A stretch of DNA of 34,592 nucleotides from Actinomycetota bacterium. GTDB lineage: Bacteria > Actinomycetota > Nitriliruptoria > Nitriliruptorales > JAHWKO01. Within the stretch, counting starts at the first letter, position 1, and every line of letters begins with the position of its first letter. The notes beneath the pieces were generated by a model. It worked only from the letters and a program-made list of their open reading frames with translations. It was not told where the DNA came from and did no database searches. The DNA lies in NCBI GenBank assembly GCA_019347855.1, contig JAHWKO010000015.1, positions 1 through 34,592 of the forward strand, in the 5' to 3' direction. A program made the position numbers and the translations under genes. Positions 15,553 to 23,858 of this stretch are shown here, piece after piece.

Positions 15553-16769
15553 CCACCACCGACGCCCTGCGCAAGAGGTGGGACGAGCACATCCTGCCTA
15601 CGTACGGCACGCCCGACCTGGCGTTCGTCCGCGGCGACGGCGCGGCGTTGTTCGACACGGACGACCGCCCGTACCTGGACTTCCTGTCCGGACTCGCCGT
15701 CACGAGCCTGGGCCACGCGCACCCGGCGGTCGCCGGGGCCGTGGCCGCGCAGGCGCAGCGGCTGACCCACACCTCGAACCTGTTCATCACCCCGCCGCCG
15801 GTCGAGCTGGCCGGGATGCTCGCCGAGATCGCGGGGTGGGGCGACGCCCGCGTCTTCTTCGCGAACAGCGGCGCCGAGGCGAACGAGGCGGCGATCAAGC
15901 TGGCGCGTCGGCACGGGCTCGCACGCAGCCCCGACAAGTACCGGTTGGTCACGCTCACGGGTTCGTTCCACGGTCGGACGCTCGCCACCCTCGAGGCGAC
16001 CGGCCAGACCGCCAAGCACGCCCCGTTCGAGCCGCTCGCCGGGTACGTGGACCACGTCGCCTGGGACGATGCCGACGCGGTCCGGGGCGCTGTCGACGGA
16101 CGGACCTCCGGCGTGCTGCTCGAGGTCATCCAGGGCGAGGGCGGGGTCCGTCAGGTCCCCGACGAGGTGCTGATCGCGGCCCGCGAGGCCTGCGACGAGC
16201 ACGACGCGCTGCTGATCGTGGACGAGGTGCAGACCGGGATGGGTCGCACCGGTGACTGGTTCGCCTGGCAGGGTTCGCCGGTCACCCCGGACGTCATGAC
16301 CCTGGCCAAGGCGCTCGCGAACGGGCTACCGATCGGGGCGTGCGTGGCACGCGGCGACGCGGCCGACGCGTTCGGCAGGGGCGACCACGCCTCGACGTTC
16401 GGGGGCAACCCGGTGTCGTGTGCGGCGGCCGTCGCCGTCATCGCGACGATCCGGGGGCAGGACCTCGTGACCCGCTCCCGTGAGGCCGGTGCGCGGCTGG
16501 CTGAGCGTCTGGCGGGACTCGTCGGTCAGATCCCGTACGCGGCTGGCGTGCGTGGTCGCGGGCTCCTGTTGGGTCTCGAGCTGGATGCCGACGTCGCCGG
16601 CGGCGTTGAGACCGCCTGCCGGGACCGCTACCTCATCGTGAACGCGGTGGCGCCCGATGTGGTCCGGTTCGCCCCGCCCCTCACCGTCACCGACGACGAG
16701 ATCGACCTGGCCGTGGCCGCGCTCACCGACGCGCTCCAGACGGTCACAGAACGGGAGGAGGACAGGTGA
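15549..16769 (+). CDS. argD: Acetylornithine aminotransferase
   Basis: A 406-residue class III PLP enzyme that converts acetylglutamate semialdehyde to acetylornithine with glutamate as donor. Signatures are YLDFLSGLAVTSLGHAHP, the PLP-phosphate loop NSGAEANEAAIKLAR, FHGRTLATLEATGQ, the VDEVQTGMGRTG segment with the Asp that contacts the pyridine nitrogen, and the Schiff-base lysine in TLAKALANGLPIGA. ATG 15549 overlaps the argB stop. The end overlaps the GTG of a response regulator, an unusual neighbour for this gene. Confidence 0.97.
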   Translation: MTTTDALRKRWDEHILPTYGTPDLAFVRGDGAALFDTDDRPYLDFLSGLAVTSLGHAHPAVAGAVAAQAQRLTHTSNLFITPPPVELAGMLAEIAGWGDARVFFANSGAEANEAAIKLARRHGLARSPDKYRLVTLTGSFHGRTLATLEATGQTAKHAPFEPLAGYVDHVAWDDADAVRGAVDGRTSGVLLEVIQGEGGVRQVPDEVLIAAREACDEHDALLIVDEVQTGMGRTGDWFAWQGSPVTPDVMTLAKALANGLPIGACVARGDAADAFGRGDHASTFGGNPVSCAAAVAVIATIRGQDLVTRSREAGARLAERLAGLVGQIPYAAGVRGRGLLLGLELDADVAGGVETACRDRYLIVNAVAPDVVRFAPPLTVTDDEIDLAVAALTDALQTVTEREEDR

Positions 16770-17143
16770 GGACCGTGCTGGTGATCGAGGACGACGAGTC
16801 CGTCGTCCAGTTCCTGGGGGCCTACCTCCCCGAGCACGGCTACGAGGTGGTCGCGGCGTCGGATGGCCTCGTGGGGCTCGTCAAGCTGCAGATGCGCCGC
16901 CCCGACGCGGTCGTCCTCGACATCATGATGCCGGACGTCGATGGCATCCGGGTCCTGGAGCAGATGCTCGAGGAAGGCGGCGGGAGCCTGCCGCAGCCCG
17001 TCCTCGTCATCACCGGCTACCCCGACGGCGCCGCGCGGTGCCGGGAGCTCCTCGGGCCCGACGACGTGTTCGACAAGCCGTTCGATCCCGGCGACCTGGT
17101 GGCCCGCCTGGACGAGCACCTAGGGGAGAGGAGCCAGCGGTGA
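16766..17143 (+). CDS. Single-domain response regulator inside the arg operon
   Basis: This 125-residue protein is a receiver domain and nothing else. The acidic pocket is Asp9/Asp10 (VIEDDESV), the phospho-acceptor is Asp52 (VVLDIMMPDVDGI), and the switch residues are Thr83 (VITGYPDG) and Lys104 (FDKPF). All are intact, so it should be phosphorylated by a histidine kinase. With no output domain it must act by binding another protein. It overlaps argD by GTGA upstream and argF by GTGA downstream, so it is translated in step with the arginine enzymes. No kinase is adjacent; the only one in the window is at 7039-8133. Its target is unknown. Confidence 0.95.
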   Translation: MRTVLVIEDDESVVQFLGAYLPEHGYEVVAASDGLVGLVKLQMRRPDAVVLDIMMPDVDGIRVLEQMLEEGGGSLPQPVLVITGYPDGAARCRELLGPDDVFDKPFDPGDLVARLDEHLGERSQR

Positions 17144-18060
17144 AGCACCTCCTCAGCATCAACGACCTCGACACCGCGACGCTGCTCGGGCTCCTCGACC
17201 GTGCGGACGACCTGAAGCGCGCCCGACGCGACGGCGACGGCACGCGCGATGACCTGGCGGGGCGCACCGTCGCGATGGTGTTCGAGAAGCCGTCCACCAG
17301 GACGCGTGTGTCGTTCCAGGTCGCCATCGCCGAGCTCGGTGGGCACCCGCTACCGCTGTCCGCGCAGGAGCTGCAGCTCGGGCGCGGCGAGACGATCGCC
17401 GACACCGCGGCCGTGATGTCCCGGTACGTCCACGGGCTGGTCGTCCGGACCTTCGGACACGACCGCATCGAGGAACTGGCCGACATCGCCACCATCCCCG
17501 TGGTCAACGCCCTGACCGACCACGAGCACCCCTGCCAGGCCCTCGCCGACCTGCAGACGATCCGCGAGCAACGTGGACGGCTCGAGGGTGTCGCGGTGGC
17601 CTACGTCGGGGACGGCAACAACGTCGCGCACTCCCTGCTGCTGGCCGCGGCGCTCGCCGGCATGGACGTCCGGATCGGACACCCGGATGGTTACGCCCCA
17701 TCCGATGAGGTCGTGGATGCGGCCCGCGCCAGCGGGGCAGCGGTCCTCATAACCGACGATCCGGCAGCGGCCGTCGAGGGCGCCGACGTGGTCTACACCG
17801 ACGTCTGGGCTTCGATGGGCCAGGAGTCCGAGGCCGAGGAACGCGTGCAGCTGTTCGCCCCCTACCAGGTGGACGCGGACCTGATGGCCCTGGCCGCCGA
17901 CGACGCGATCTTCCTGCACTGCCTGCCCGCCCACCGGGGCGAGGAGGTCGCCGCCGAGGTGATCGACGGCCCCGCGTCGCGGGTGCTCGACCAGGCGGAG
18001 AACCGGCTCCACACGCAGAAGGCGCTGCTGCTCGAGCTGCTGACGGGCAGCTCCTCGTGA
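17140..18060 (+). CDS. argF: Ornithine carbamoyltransferase
   Basis: ArgF makes citrulline from ornithine and carbamoyl phosphate. The 306-residue protein has the carbamoyl-phosphate motif EKPSTRTRVSF, the HPCQALADLQTI segment, YVGDGNNVAHSLL and the ornithine-side loop HCLPAHRGEEV with its catalytic Cys. The DVWASMGQE loop is also typical. GTG 17140 is chosen because it overlaps the receiver gene stop and gives the normal N-terminus KHLLSINDLD; the frame open upstream is a shadow of argD. It is followed by a 64-base gap with a hairpin, then argR. Confidence 0.97.
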   Translation: MKHLLSINDLDTATLLGLLDRADDLKRARRDGDGTRDDLAGRTVAMVFEKPSTRTRVSFQVAIAELGGHPLPLSAQELQLGRGETIADTAAVMSRYVHGLVVRTFGHDRIEELADIATIPVVNALTDHEHPCQALADLQTIREQRGRLEGVAVAYVGDGNNVAHSLLLAAALAGMDVRIGHPDGYAPSDEVVDAARASGAAVLITDDPAAAVEGADVVYTDVWASMGQESEAEERVQLFAPYQVDADLMALAADDAIFLHCLPAHRGEEVAAEVIDGPASRVLDQAENRLHTQKALLLELLTGSSS

Positions 18061-18084
18061 GCGGCGCGAAGCGACGCGAGAGGA

Positions 18085-18109
18085 GCGGTCTTCGGTCACC
18101 GAAGACCGC
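18085..18109 (+). other. Hairpin between argF and argR
   Basis: GCGGTCTTCGG pairs perfectly with CCGAAGACCGC around a TCA loop (11 pairs). No T-tract follows. It lies 15 bases before the argR GTG, close enough to influence argR translation or to act as a partial terminator or mRNA-stability element. Confidence 0.5.
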
Positions 18110-18124
18110 GACGGAGAAGAACCA

Positions 18125-18613
18125 GTGAGCGAGACGGAGCTGCACCCCCGGCAGGTCGAGAAGCTCGACCGTCAGCGGCTGCTGCGCGGGCTGATCCTCG
18201 ATCACGACATCGCCTCGCAGGAGCACGCCCGCGAGCTGCTGGAGGAACACGGGATCGAGACCACACAGGCCACGATCTCGCGCGACCTCGACGACCTCGG
18301 GGCGGTCAAGGTCCGCGGCCCCGACGGGCAGCTCGTGTACCGGCTCTCGAACGACCCGGCACCCGCGACGGCCCGCGACCAGCTGGCCGACACCTGCCGC
18401 CGGTTCCTGCTCGCGACGGATGCCAGCGCCAACCTCGCCGTCCTGCGGACGCAACCGGCCGGCGCCGGACCCGTCGCCAGCGCGATCGACCACGCCGAGC
18501 TGCCTGGCGTGCTCGGCACCGTCGCCGGGGACGACACCGTCCTGGTGATCGCCGCCGAGGGCACGCCCGGGCGCGATCTCGCCGACCGCTTCGCACGACT
18601 CGCCGACCTCTGA
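18125..18613 (+). CDS. argR: Arginine repressor ArgR
   Basis: This 162-residue regulator binds ARG boxes when it carries arginine. The N-terminal winged helix (about 15-80) holds the recognition region [18 protein letters not shown]. The C-terminal oligomerisation/arginine domain (about 90-160) has [30 protein letters not shown], which includes the arginine-binding GT.AGDDT motif. It is encoded within the operon it probably controls, and a matching operator is present upstream of argC. GTG 18125 is preceded by GGAGAAGAACCA. It is 11 bases from argG. Confidence 0.97.
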   Translation: MSETELHPRQVEKLDRQRLLRGLILDHDIASQEHARELLEEHGIETTQATISRDLDDLGAVKVRGPDGQLVYRLSNDPAPATARDQLADTCRRFLLATDASANLAVLRTQPAGAGPVASAIDHAELPGVLGTVAGDDTVLVIAAEGTPGRDLADRFARLADL

Positions 18614-18624
18614 AGGGACCGATC

Positions 18625-19839
18625 ATGAGCAACGACCGTTGCGTGCTGGCCTACTCCGGCGGACTCGACACGTCGGTCGCGATCGGCTGGCTGGCCGAGA
18701 ACAAGGGCTACGACGTCGTGGCCCTCGCCGTCGACGTCGGCCAGGGGATCGACGACCTCGACGAGATCCGGCAGCGAGCGCTGGACTGCGGGGCGGTCGA
18801 GGCGCTGGTCGTCGACGCCGAGGACGAGTTCGCCGAGGAGTACGTCGCCCCGGCGATCGCCGCGAACGCCCTCTACATGGGCAAGTACCCGCTGGTGTCG
18901 GCGCTGTCGCGCCCGCTCATCGTCCGTCACCTCGTGGACGTCGCCCGCCAGATGGGCGCGAGCGCCGTCGCGCACGGCTGCACGGGCAAGGGCAACGACC
19001 AGGTCCGGTTCGAGGTCGGCACGATGTGCCTCGCCCCGGAGCTCGTGACCGAGGCGCCGATCCGCGAGTGGGGCCTGTCCCGCGACGGGGCGATCGTCTG
19101 GGCCGAGGAGCGTGGCATCCCGATCCCCGTGGGCAAGGGCAGTCCCTACTCGATCGACGAGAACCTGTGGGGCCGCACCGCAGAGTGCGGGATCATCGAG
19201 GACCCTTGGGCCAAGCCTCCGGAAGAGGTCTTCGCGCGGTCGGTGTCGCCGTACCACGCCCCGGACGAGCCCGAGGAGCTCACGATCACGTTCGGGGACG
19301 GGCTGCCGGTCGCGATCGACGGCAAGGAGCTCCCGCTCGCGCAGCTCGTCGCCGAGGTCGACCGTCGGGCCGGTGCCCACGGGGTCGGCCGGATCGACAT
19401 GGTCGAGGACCGGCTCGTCGGCATCAAGAGCCGTGAGATCTACGAGTGCCCTGGTGCGGTCACCCTGCTGACCGCGCACCGGGACCTCGAGGACGTCTGC
19501 CTCGAACAGGAGCTCGCGCAGCACAAGCGGGCCGAGGAGGGCCGCTACGCCCAGCTGATCTACAACGGGTTGTGGTGGGGCCCGCTGAAGCGCGCCCTCG
19601 ACGCGTTCATCGACGAGGCCAACCGGTACGTCGCCGGCGAGGTCCGCATGGAGCTCTTCAAGGGCCAGGCGTCGGTGGTCGGTCGCCGCAGCGAGGTCGG
19701 GCTCTACGACGAGTCGCTGGCCACGTACACCGAGGACGACGAGTTCGACCACTCCCAGGCGGAGGGCTTCGTGAAGCTCTGGGGCCTGCCGCTGAAGACC
19801 TGGGCGCGCCGGCAGAGCGACCTCGAGCAGCGATCGTGA
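18625..19839 (+). CDS. argG: Argininosuccinate synthase
   Basis: The 404-residue enzyme joins citrulline and aspartate using [16 protein letters not shown] is the PP-loop; [25 protein letters not shown] and [14 protein letters not shown] are conserved citrulline/ATP/aspartate segments. Length is typical of the bacterial type. GAAGGGACCGATC precedes ATG 18625. Its stop codon lies inside the left arm of a 15-pair stem-loop (19832-19878), so termination of translation and RNA folding may affect each other here. Confidence 0.98.
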   Translation: MSNDRCVLAYSGGLDTSVAIGWLAENKGYDVVALAVDVGQGIDDLDEIRQRALDCGAVEALVVDAEDEFAEEYVAPAIAANALYMGKYPLVSALSRPLIVRHLVDVARQMGASAVAHGCTGKGNDQVRFEVGTMCLAPELVTEAPIREWGLSRDGAIVWAEERGIPIPVGKGSPYSIDENLWGRTAECGIIEDPWAKPPEEVFARSVSPYHAPDEPEELTITFGDGLPVAIDGKELPLAQLVAEVDRRAGAHGVGRIDMVEDRLVGIKSREIYECPGAVTLLTAHRDLEDVCLEQELAQHKRAEEGRYAQLIYNGLWWGPLKRALDAFIDEANRYVAGEVRMELFKGQASVVGRRSEVGLYDESLATYTEDDEFDHSQAEGFVKLWGLPLKTWARRQSDLEQRS

Positions 19840-19878
19840 AGAGTTGCGGTCACCAGCTGGTCCCAACTCTTCACGATC
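19832..19878 (+). repeat. Long palindrome spanning the argG stop codon
   Basis: Two perfect 15-base arms (GATCGTGAAGAGTTG and its complement) flank a 17-base loop that contains a further ACCAG/CTGGT palindrome. The inner unit from GTGAA to TTCAC is 39 bases, close in size and end sequence to the 38-base repeats elsewhere in the window. It ends seven bases before the likely argH start codon. It may be a second variant of that repeat family or a partial terminator. Confidence 0.7.
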
Positions 19879-19885
19879 CCGCGGG

Positions 19886-21289
19886 ATGCCGTTGAGCACC
19901 CACCGCGGGTCCCTCTGGGGAGGCAGGTTCGAGGGGGCGCCGGACGAGGCGGCCTGGCGCCTCGGGGTGTCGACCCACTTCGACCGACGGTTGTGGCGAT
20001 ACGACCTGGCGGCCAGCCGGGTGCACGCGCGCCAGCTCGCGCGCGCCGGGGTGCTGGACGAGGACGAGGCCCAGCAGCTGGTGGACGCGCTCGACCGCTG
20101 CGGGGCGTTGTTCGAGCGGGACGAGTTCGTGTTCGAACCGGACGACGAGGACCTGCACGGCGCGATCGAGCGCTGGCTGGTCGACGAGCTCGGTGACCTC
20201 GGCGGCAAGCTGCGCGCCGGACGGTCCCGCAACGACCAGATCGCCAACCACCTCCGCATGTTCGTCCGGGAAGCTTGCGCCGAGCTGCGCACCGGCATCG
20301 CGGACCTGCAGGAGGCCCTGGCGGACCAGGCCGAGGCGCACCTCGACCAGCTCGCGCCGGGCTACACCCACCTCCAACGCGCCCAGCCGGTGCTCCTGAG
20401 CCACCACCTGCTGGCCTACGTGTGGATGCTGCACCGTGACGCGGCGCGCCTCGAGGACGCCGCGGAGCGCGCCAACGTCTCCGTGCTCGGTGCCGGGGCG
20501 CTCGCCGGGGTGACCGTGGACCTCGACCCCCGCGCGTACGCGGACGAGCTCGGGTTCGACCGGGTCATCGAGAACTCGATGGACGCCGTGTCGTCGCGGG
20601 ACTTCGCGGCCGAGTTCCTGGCGGCCTGCGCGATCCTGGCCACGCACCTGTCCCGGCTCGGGGAGGAGGTGGTGCTGTGGACCTCGACGGAGTTCGGGGT
20701 CGCGGGGTTGGGTGACGCGTTCTCCACCGGCTCGTCGATCATGCCGCAGAAGCGCAACCCGGATACCGCCGAGCTGGTCCGCGGCAAGGCCGGGCGCGTG
20801 ATCGGTGACCTGGTGGCTCTGCTGACCACGCTGAAGGGTCTCCCGCTCACCTACGACCGCGATCTCCAGGAGGACAAGGAACCGGTCTTCGACGCCGCCG
20901 ACACGCTCGAGCTGTCGCTAGCCGCGATGGCCGGAGCGGTTGCGTCGTTGACGTTCGACCGCGCGCGCCTCGAGTCCGCCGCGGGTGGGGGATCGGCGCT
21001 TGCGACGGATCTGGCCGAGGAGCTCGCCCGCCGCGGGGTGCCGTTCCGCGACGCGCACGAGGTCGTCGGGCGGCTCGTGCGACTCGCCGAGGAACGGGGC
21101 GGTGACCTGGACGTGCTCGACGCGTCGGACATCGCCGGTGCCCACCCGGCGCTCGATCGGTCGGCCGTGGAACTCCTGGACGTCCGTGAGGCCGTCGAGC
21201 GGCGTCGCGCTAGCTTCGCGACGTCGAGCCCGTCGGTGGCCGGTCAGCTCACCGCCGCCAGGGGGGCCATCGCGACGAACCGGAGCTGA
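19886..21289 (+). CDS. argH: Argininosuccinate lyase
   Basis: ArgH splits argininosuccinate into arginine and fumarate, finishing the pathway. The 467-residue protein shows the family start GSLWGGRFEG, AGRSRNDQIANHLRM, the TGYTHLQ-like PGYTHLQRAQPVLLSHHLLAY, and the superfamily signature with the mobile catalytic loop GSSIMPQKRNPDTAELVRGK. ATG 19886 gives MPLSTHRGSLWGGRF, the usual distance to the first motif; TTG 19892 is a possible alternative. Earlier starts would lie in the argG/argH stem-loop. No good ribosome site is visible before 19886. It is followed after two bases by polX. Confidence 0.95.
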   Translation: MPLSTHRGSLWGGRFEGAPDEAAWRLGVSTHFDRRLWRYDLAASRVHARQLARAGVLDEDEAQQLVDALDRCGALFERDEFVFEPDDEDLHGAIERWLVDELGDLGGKLRAGRSRNDQIANHLRMFVREACAELRTGIADLQEALADQAEAHLDQLAPGYTHLQRAQPVLLSHHLLAYVWMLHRDAARLEDAAERANVSVLGAGALAGVTVDLDPRAYADELGFDRVIENSMDAVSSRDFAAEFLAACAILATHLSRLGEEVVLWTSTEFGVAGLGDAFSTGSSIMPQKRNPDTAELVRGKAGRVIGDLVALLTTLKGLPLTYDRDLQEDKEPVFDAADTLELSLAAMAGAVASLTFDRARLESAAGGGSALATDLAEELARRGVPFRDAHEVVGRLVRLAEERGGDLDVLDASDIAGAHPALDRSAVELLDVREAVERRRASFATSSPSVAGQLTAARGAIATNRS

Positions 21290-21291
21290 CG

Positions 21292-23055
21292 GTGCCCGCC
21301 AACAGCCAGATCGCGCAGCTGCTCCACGAGATCGCGGTCCTCACCGAGCTCGAGGAGGAGAACCGCGGCTCGTTCCGGGCGCGCGCCTACCACAACGCGG
21401 TGCGCGCGCTGGAGGGCGAGACGCGAGACGTCACGCAGCTGACCGCCGAGGAGCTCACCGCGATCAAGGGCATCGGCAAGGCGATCGCCGGGAAGATCCG
21501 CGAGTACGCCGAGATCGGGTCGATCGCGAAGCTGGAGCAGCTGCGCTCGCGGTTCCCGCCCGGCTACGTCGAGCTCACCCGGATCCCCGGGCTCGGACCC
21601 AAGACCCTGTCGATGCTCAGGGACGAGCTCGGGGTGACCACGCTCGACGGGCTCAAGGAGGCGATCGCGCAGGAGAAGCTGCGCGACCTGCCGGGGCTCG
21701 GGGCGAAGACCGAGGAGAACCTCGCTCGTGACATCGAGCGCCTCGGCTTGGTCGGCAAGGAGGTCCGCACCCCGATCATCGACGCCCTGCCTATGGCCCG
21801 GCGGATCGTCGCTGACCTGGCCGAGGTCCCCGAGGTGCAGCGGGTCGAGCACGCCGGGAGCCTGCGACGCTTCCGCGAGACGATCGCCGACATCGACATC
21901 GTCGTCGCCTCCGACGACCCAGGTCCGGTCATGCGGGCCTTCGTCGGCCTGCCCGTCGTCCGGGAGGTGACCGCGCACGGCGCGAAGAAGTCCTCGGTCC
22001 TGACGGCCCGCAACGTGCAGATCGATCTGCGTGTCGTGGCGCCGGATCAGTGGGGCGCAGCACTGCTGTACTTCACCGGCTCGAAGGCGCACAACATCCA
22101 GGTGCGGGAGCGGGCGGTCCGCCGAGGGCTGACCCTCAACGAGTACGGCCTGTTCCACGTCGAGGAGGACGAGGACGGCACCACGACCGTCGGTGACCTG
22201 GTCGCATCCGAGACCGAGGCGGACGTCTACGCCGCCCTCGACCTCGCGTGGATCCCGCCCGGGCTCCGGGAGGGCATCGGCGAGGTCGAGGGCGCAGAAG
22301 GCGACGCGATCGGGGAGTTCGCGACCGTCGACGAGGTGATCGGCGACCTGCACGTCCACACCGACCTGTCCGGCGACGGCCGCGCGAGCCTCGAGGAGAT
22401 GGTCGCTGCTGCGGTCGCCCGCGGGTGTCGCTACATCGCGATCACCGACCACGGAGAGGACCTGTCGATAAACGGTGCTTCCCGCGAGCAGATGCTCGCC
22501 CAGCGCGAGCGGATCCGCGAGGTGGAAGCCGGCTACGACGACCTCACGATCCTCCACGGCAGCGAGCTCAACATCGATCTCGAGGGGGGCCTCGACTACG
22601 ACCACGAGTTCCTGATGGGTTTCGACTGGTGCATCGCCAGCGTCCACAGCCACTTCAAGCTCGACCGGGATCAGCAGACCGAACGCGTGATCACCGCCAT
22701 GCGGCACCCAGCGGTGAACGCGATCGGCCACCTCCAGGGGCGCCGCGTGGGCAAGCGCCCCCCGATCGACCTCGACCTCGAGGCGGTCATGGACGCCGCC
22801 GCCGAGACCGGTACCGCGATCGAGATCAACAGCAACCTGGACCGGCTCGACGCCACGGCGGAGGCTCTCCTCGTGGCGCGGGCCAAGGACGTGGTGTTCG
22901 TGATCAACACCGACGCCCACGCCACCCACGAGCTCGCGTTCGTCGAGCACGGCATCCGGCAGGCCGAACGCGGCTGGGTCACGAAGGATCGGATCGCCAA
23001 CACGTGGGACCCGCAACGGTTCCTCGACTGGGTAGCCGCGAAGCGCCGGTCGTGA
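21292..23055 (+). CDS. polX: DNA polymerase X with PHP exonuclease domain
   Basis: This 587-residue protein is a bacterial family X repair polymerase that fills short gaps in base-excision repair. Order: N-terminal helix-hairpin-helix 8-kDa-like region (about 1-100, KGIGKAIAGKI, then IPGLGPKTLSML and LPGLGAKTEENL); nucleotidyltransferase palm with GSLRRFRETIADIDIV carrying two metal Asp residues and VQIDLRVV carrying the third; then a C-terminal PHP domain (about 345-585) with DLHVHTDL, AITDHGED, GSELNID, ASVHSHF, AIGHLQGR and NTDAHATHEL, which are manganese ligands of the exonuclease/AP-endonuclease activity. The loop after DLHVHTDLS has one extra residue relative to the usual SDG. GTG start two bases after argH; overlaps the glycosylase gene. 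Confidence 0.95.
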   Translation: MPANSQIAQLLHEIAVLTELEEENRGSFRARAYHNAVRALEGETRDVTQLTAEELTAIKGIGKAIAGKIREYAEIGSIAKLEQLRSRFPPGYVELTRIPGLGPKTLSMLRDELGVTTLDGLKEAIAQEKLRDLPGLGAKTEENLARDIERLGLVGKEVRTPIIDALPMARRIVADLAEVPEVQRVEHAGSLRRFRETIADIDIVVASDDPGPVMRAFVGLPVVREVTAHGAKKSSVLTARNVQIDLRVVAPDQWGAALLYFTGSKAHNIQVRERAVRRGLTLNEYGLFHVEEDEDGTTTVGDLVASETEADVYAALDLAWIPPGLREGIGEVEGAEGDAIGEFATVDEVIGDLHVHTDLSGDGRASLEEMVAAAVARGCRYIAITDHGEDLSINGASREQMLAQRERIREVEAGYDDLTILHGSELNIDLEGGLDYDHEFLMGFDWCIASVHSHFKLDRDQQTERVITAMRHPAVNAIGHLQGRRVGKRPPIDLDLEAVMDAAAETGTAIEINSNLDRLDATAEALLVARAKDVVFVINTDAHATHELAFVEHGIRQAERGWVTKDRIANTWDPQRFLDWVAAKRRS

Positions 23056-23693
23056 GCCTGCGTGAGCTGGGGGAGCGACGCCCCGTGCCGCGCGACCGGT
23101 TGGCGCGTCCCGCGCTGGAGCTCGCCCCGGACCTGCTCGGGCTCCTCCTGGTGCGTGCCGAGGAGGACGGGACCGAGACCGTCGTGCGGCTCGCCGAGGT
23201 GGAGGCCTACCACCAGGACGATCCCGCGGCGCACTCGTTCCGCGGCCCGACACCGTCCAACGAGGTGATGTTCGGACCCGCCGGGCACCTGTACGTCTAC
23301 TTCACGTACGGGATGCACCACTGCATGAACGTGGTCTGCGGCGAGGAGGGGCGAGGCGAGGCCGTCCTGCTGCGGGCGGCGGTGGCGCTGTCCGGGCACG
23401 AGCGCGTGCGCGACCGGCGGGGTCCCAAGCACGCCCAGCGGGACCTGCTGCGGGGGCCCGGCCGGTTGACCCAGGCACTCGCGATCGACCGCGAGCTGGA
23501 CGGAGCGGACCTCACCGATCCGGGATCCCCGGTCCGGCTCGAGGACGACGGGTGGCGCCCCGGGTCGGTCGAACGGGGTCCGCGGATCGGCGTGCGTGAC
23601 AACCCCGACGTCCCGTGGCGCTGCTGGATCGCGGACGTCCCCGAGGTGAGCCGCTACGCCCGCCACCCCCGGGCGGACGGCCGGGGAAGTTGA
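23052..23693 (+). CDS. 3-methyladenine DNA glycosylase (AAG/MPG family)
   Basis: This 213-residue enzyme removes alkylated and deaminated purines to leave abasic sites. The family signature RLAEVEAYHQDDPAAHSFRGPTPSNEVMFGPAGHLYVYFTYGMHHCMNVVC contains the catalytic Glu (AEVEAY) and the intercalating/pocket tyrosines; RGPGRLTQALAID and GPRIGVRDNPDVPWRC are the other conserved blocks. GTG 23052 overlaps the polX stop by four bases, so a lesion-removing enzyme and a gap-filling polymerase are made together, a sensible base-excision pair. The frame open upstream of 23052 is a shadow of polX. The stop is followed by a pair of palindromic repeats. Confidence 0.94.
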   Translation: MSLRELGERRPVPRDRLARPALELAPDLLGLLLVRAEEDGTETVVRLAEVEAYHQDDPAAHSFRGPTPSNEVMFGPAGHLYVYFTYGMHHCMNVVCGEEGRGEAVLLRAAVALSGHERVRDRRGPKHAQRDLLRGPGRLTQALAIDRELDGADLTDPGSPVRLEDDGWRPGSVERGPRIGVRDNPDVPWRCWIADVPEVSRYARHPRADGRGS

Positions 23694-23731
23694 GACGCCC
23701 CCGACCCCGACCCGCCGTCGTCACCACCCTT

Positions 23732-23769
23732 GTGAACGCGGAGCGCCCCATGTGGCGCTGGTGGTTCAC
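23732..23769 (+). repeat. 38-base palindromic repeat, copy 3
   Basis: It begins GTGAAC and ends GTTCAC, with a GAGCGCCCCATGTGGCGC centre. Flanking CTT and AAG extend the outer arms to nine perfect pairs (23729-23737 with 23764-23772), and the inner AGCGCC pairs with GGCGCT. It lies at the convergent junction between the glycosylase and the penicillin-binding protein. Confidence 0.8.
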
Positions 23770-23803
23770 AAGCGGTCCGGTGCCCCGTCCTCCTCGCCCA
23801 CCT

Positions 23804-23841
23804 GTGAACGTGGAGCGCCACATACGGCCGGCGGGGTTCAC
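23804..23841 (+). repeat. 38-base palindromic repeat, copy 4
   Basis: GTGAAC...GTTCAC with left half GTGGAGCGCCACAT; the right inner arm has diverged (ACGGCCGGCGGG), so the stem is imperfect. It starts 72 bases after copy 3, matching the 71-base spacing of copies 1 and 2. It ends 17 bases before the 3' end of the minus-strand gene. Confidence 0.75.
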
Positions 23842-23858
23842 GAGCTGGTCGATCCGGG

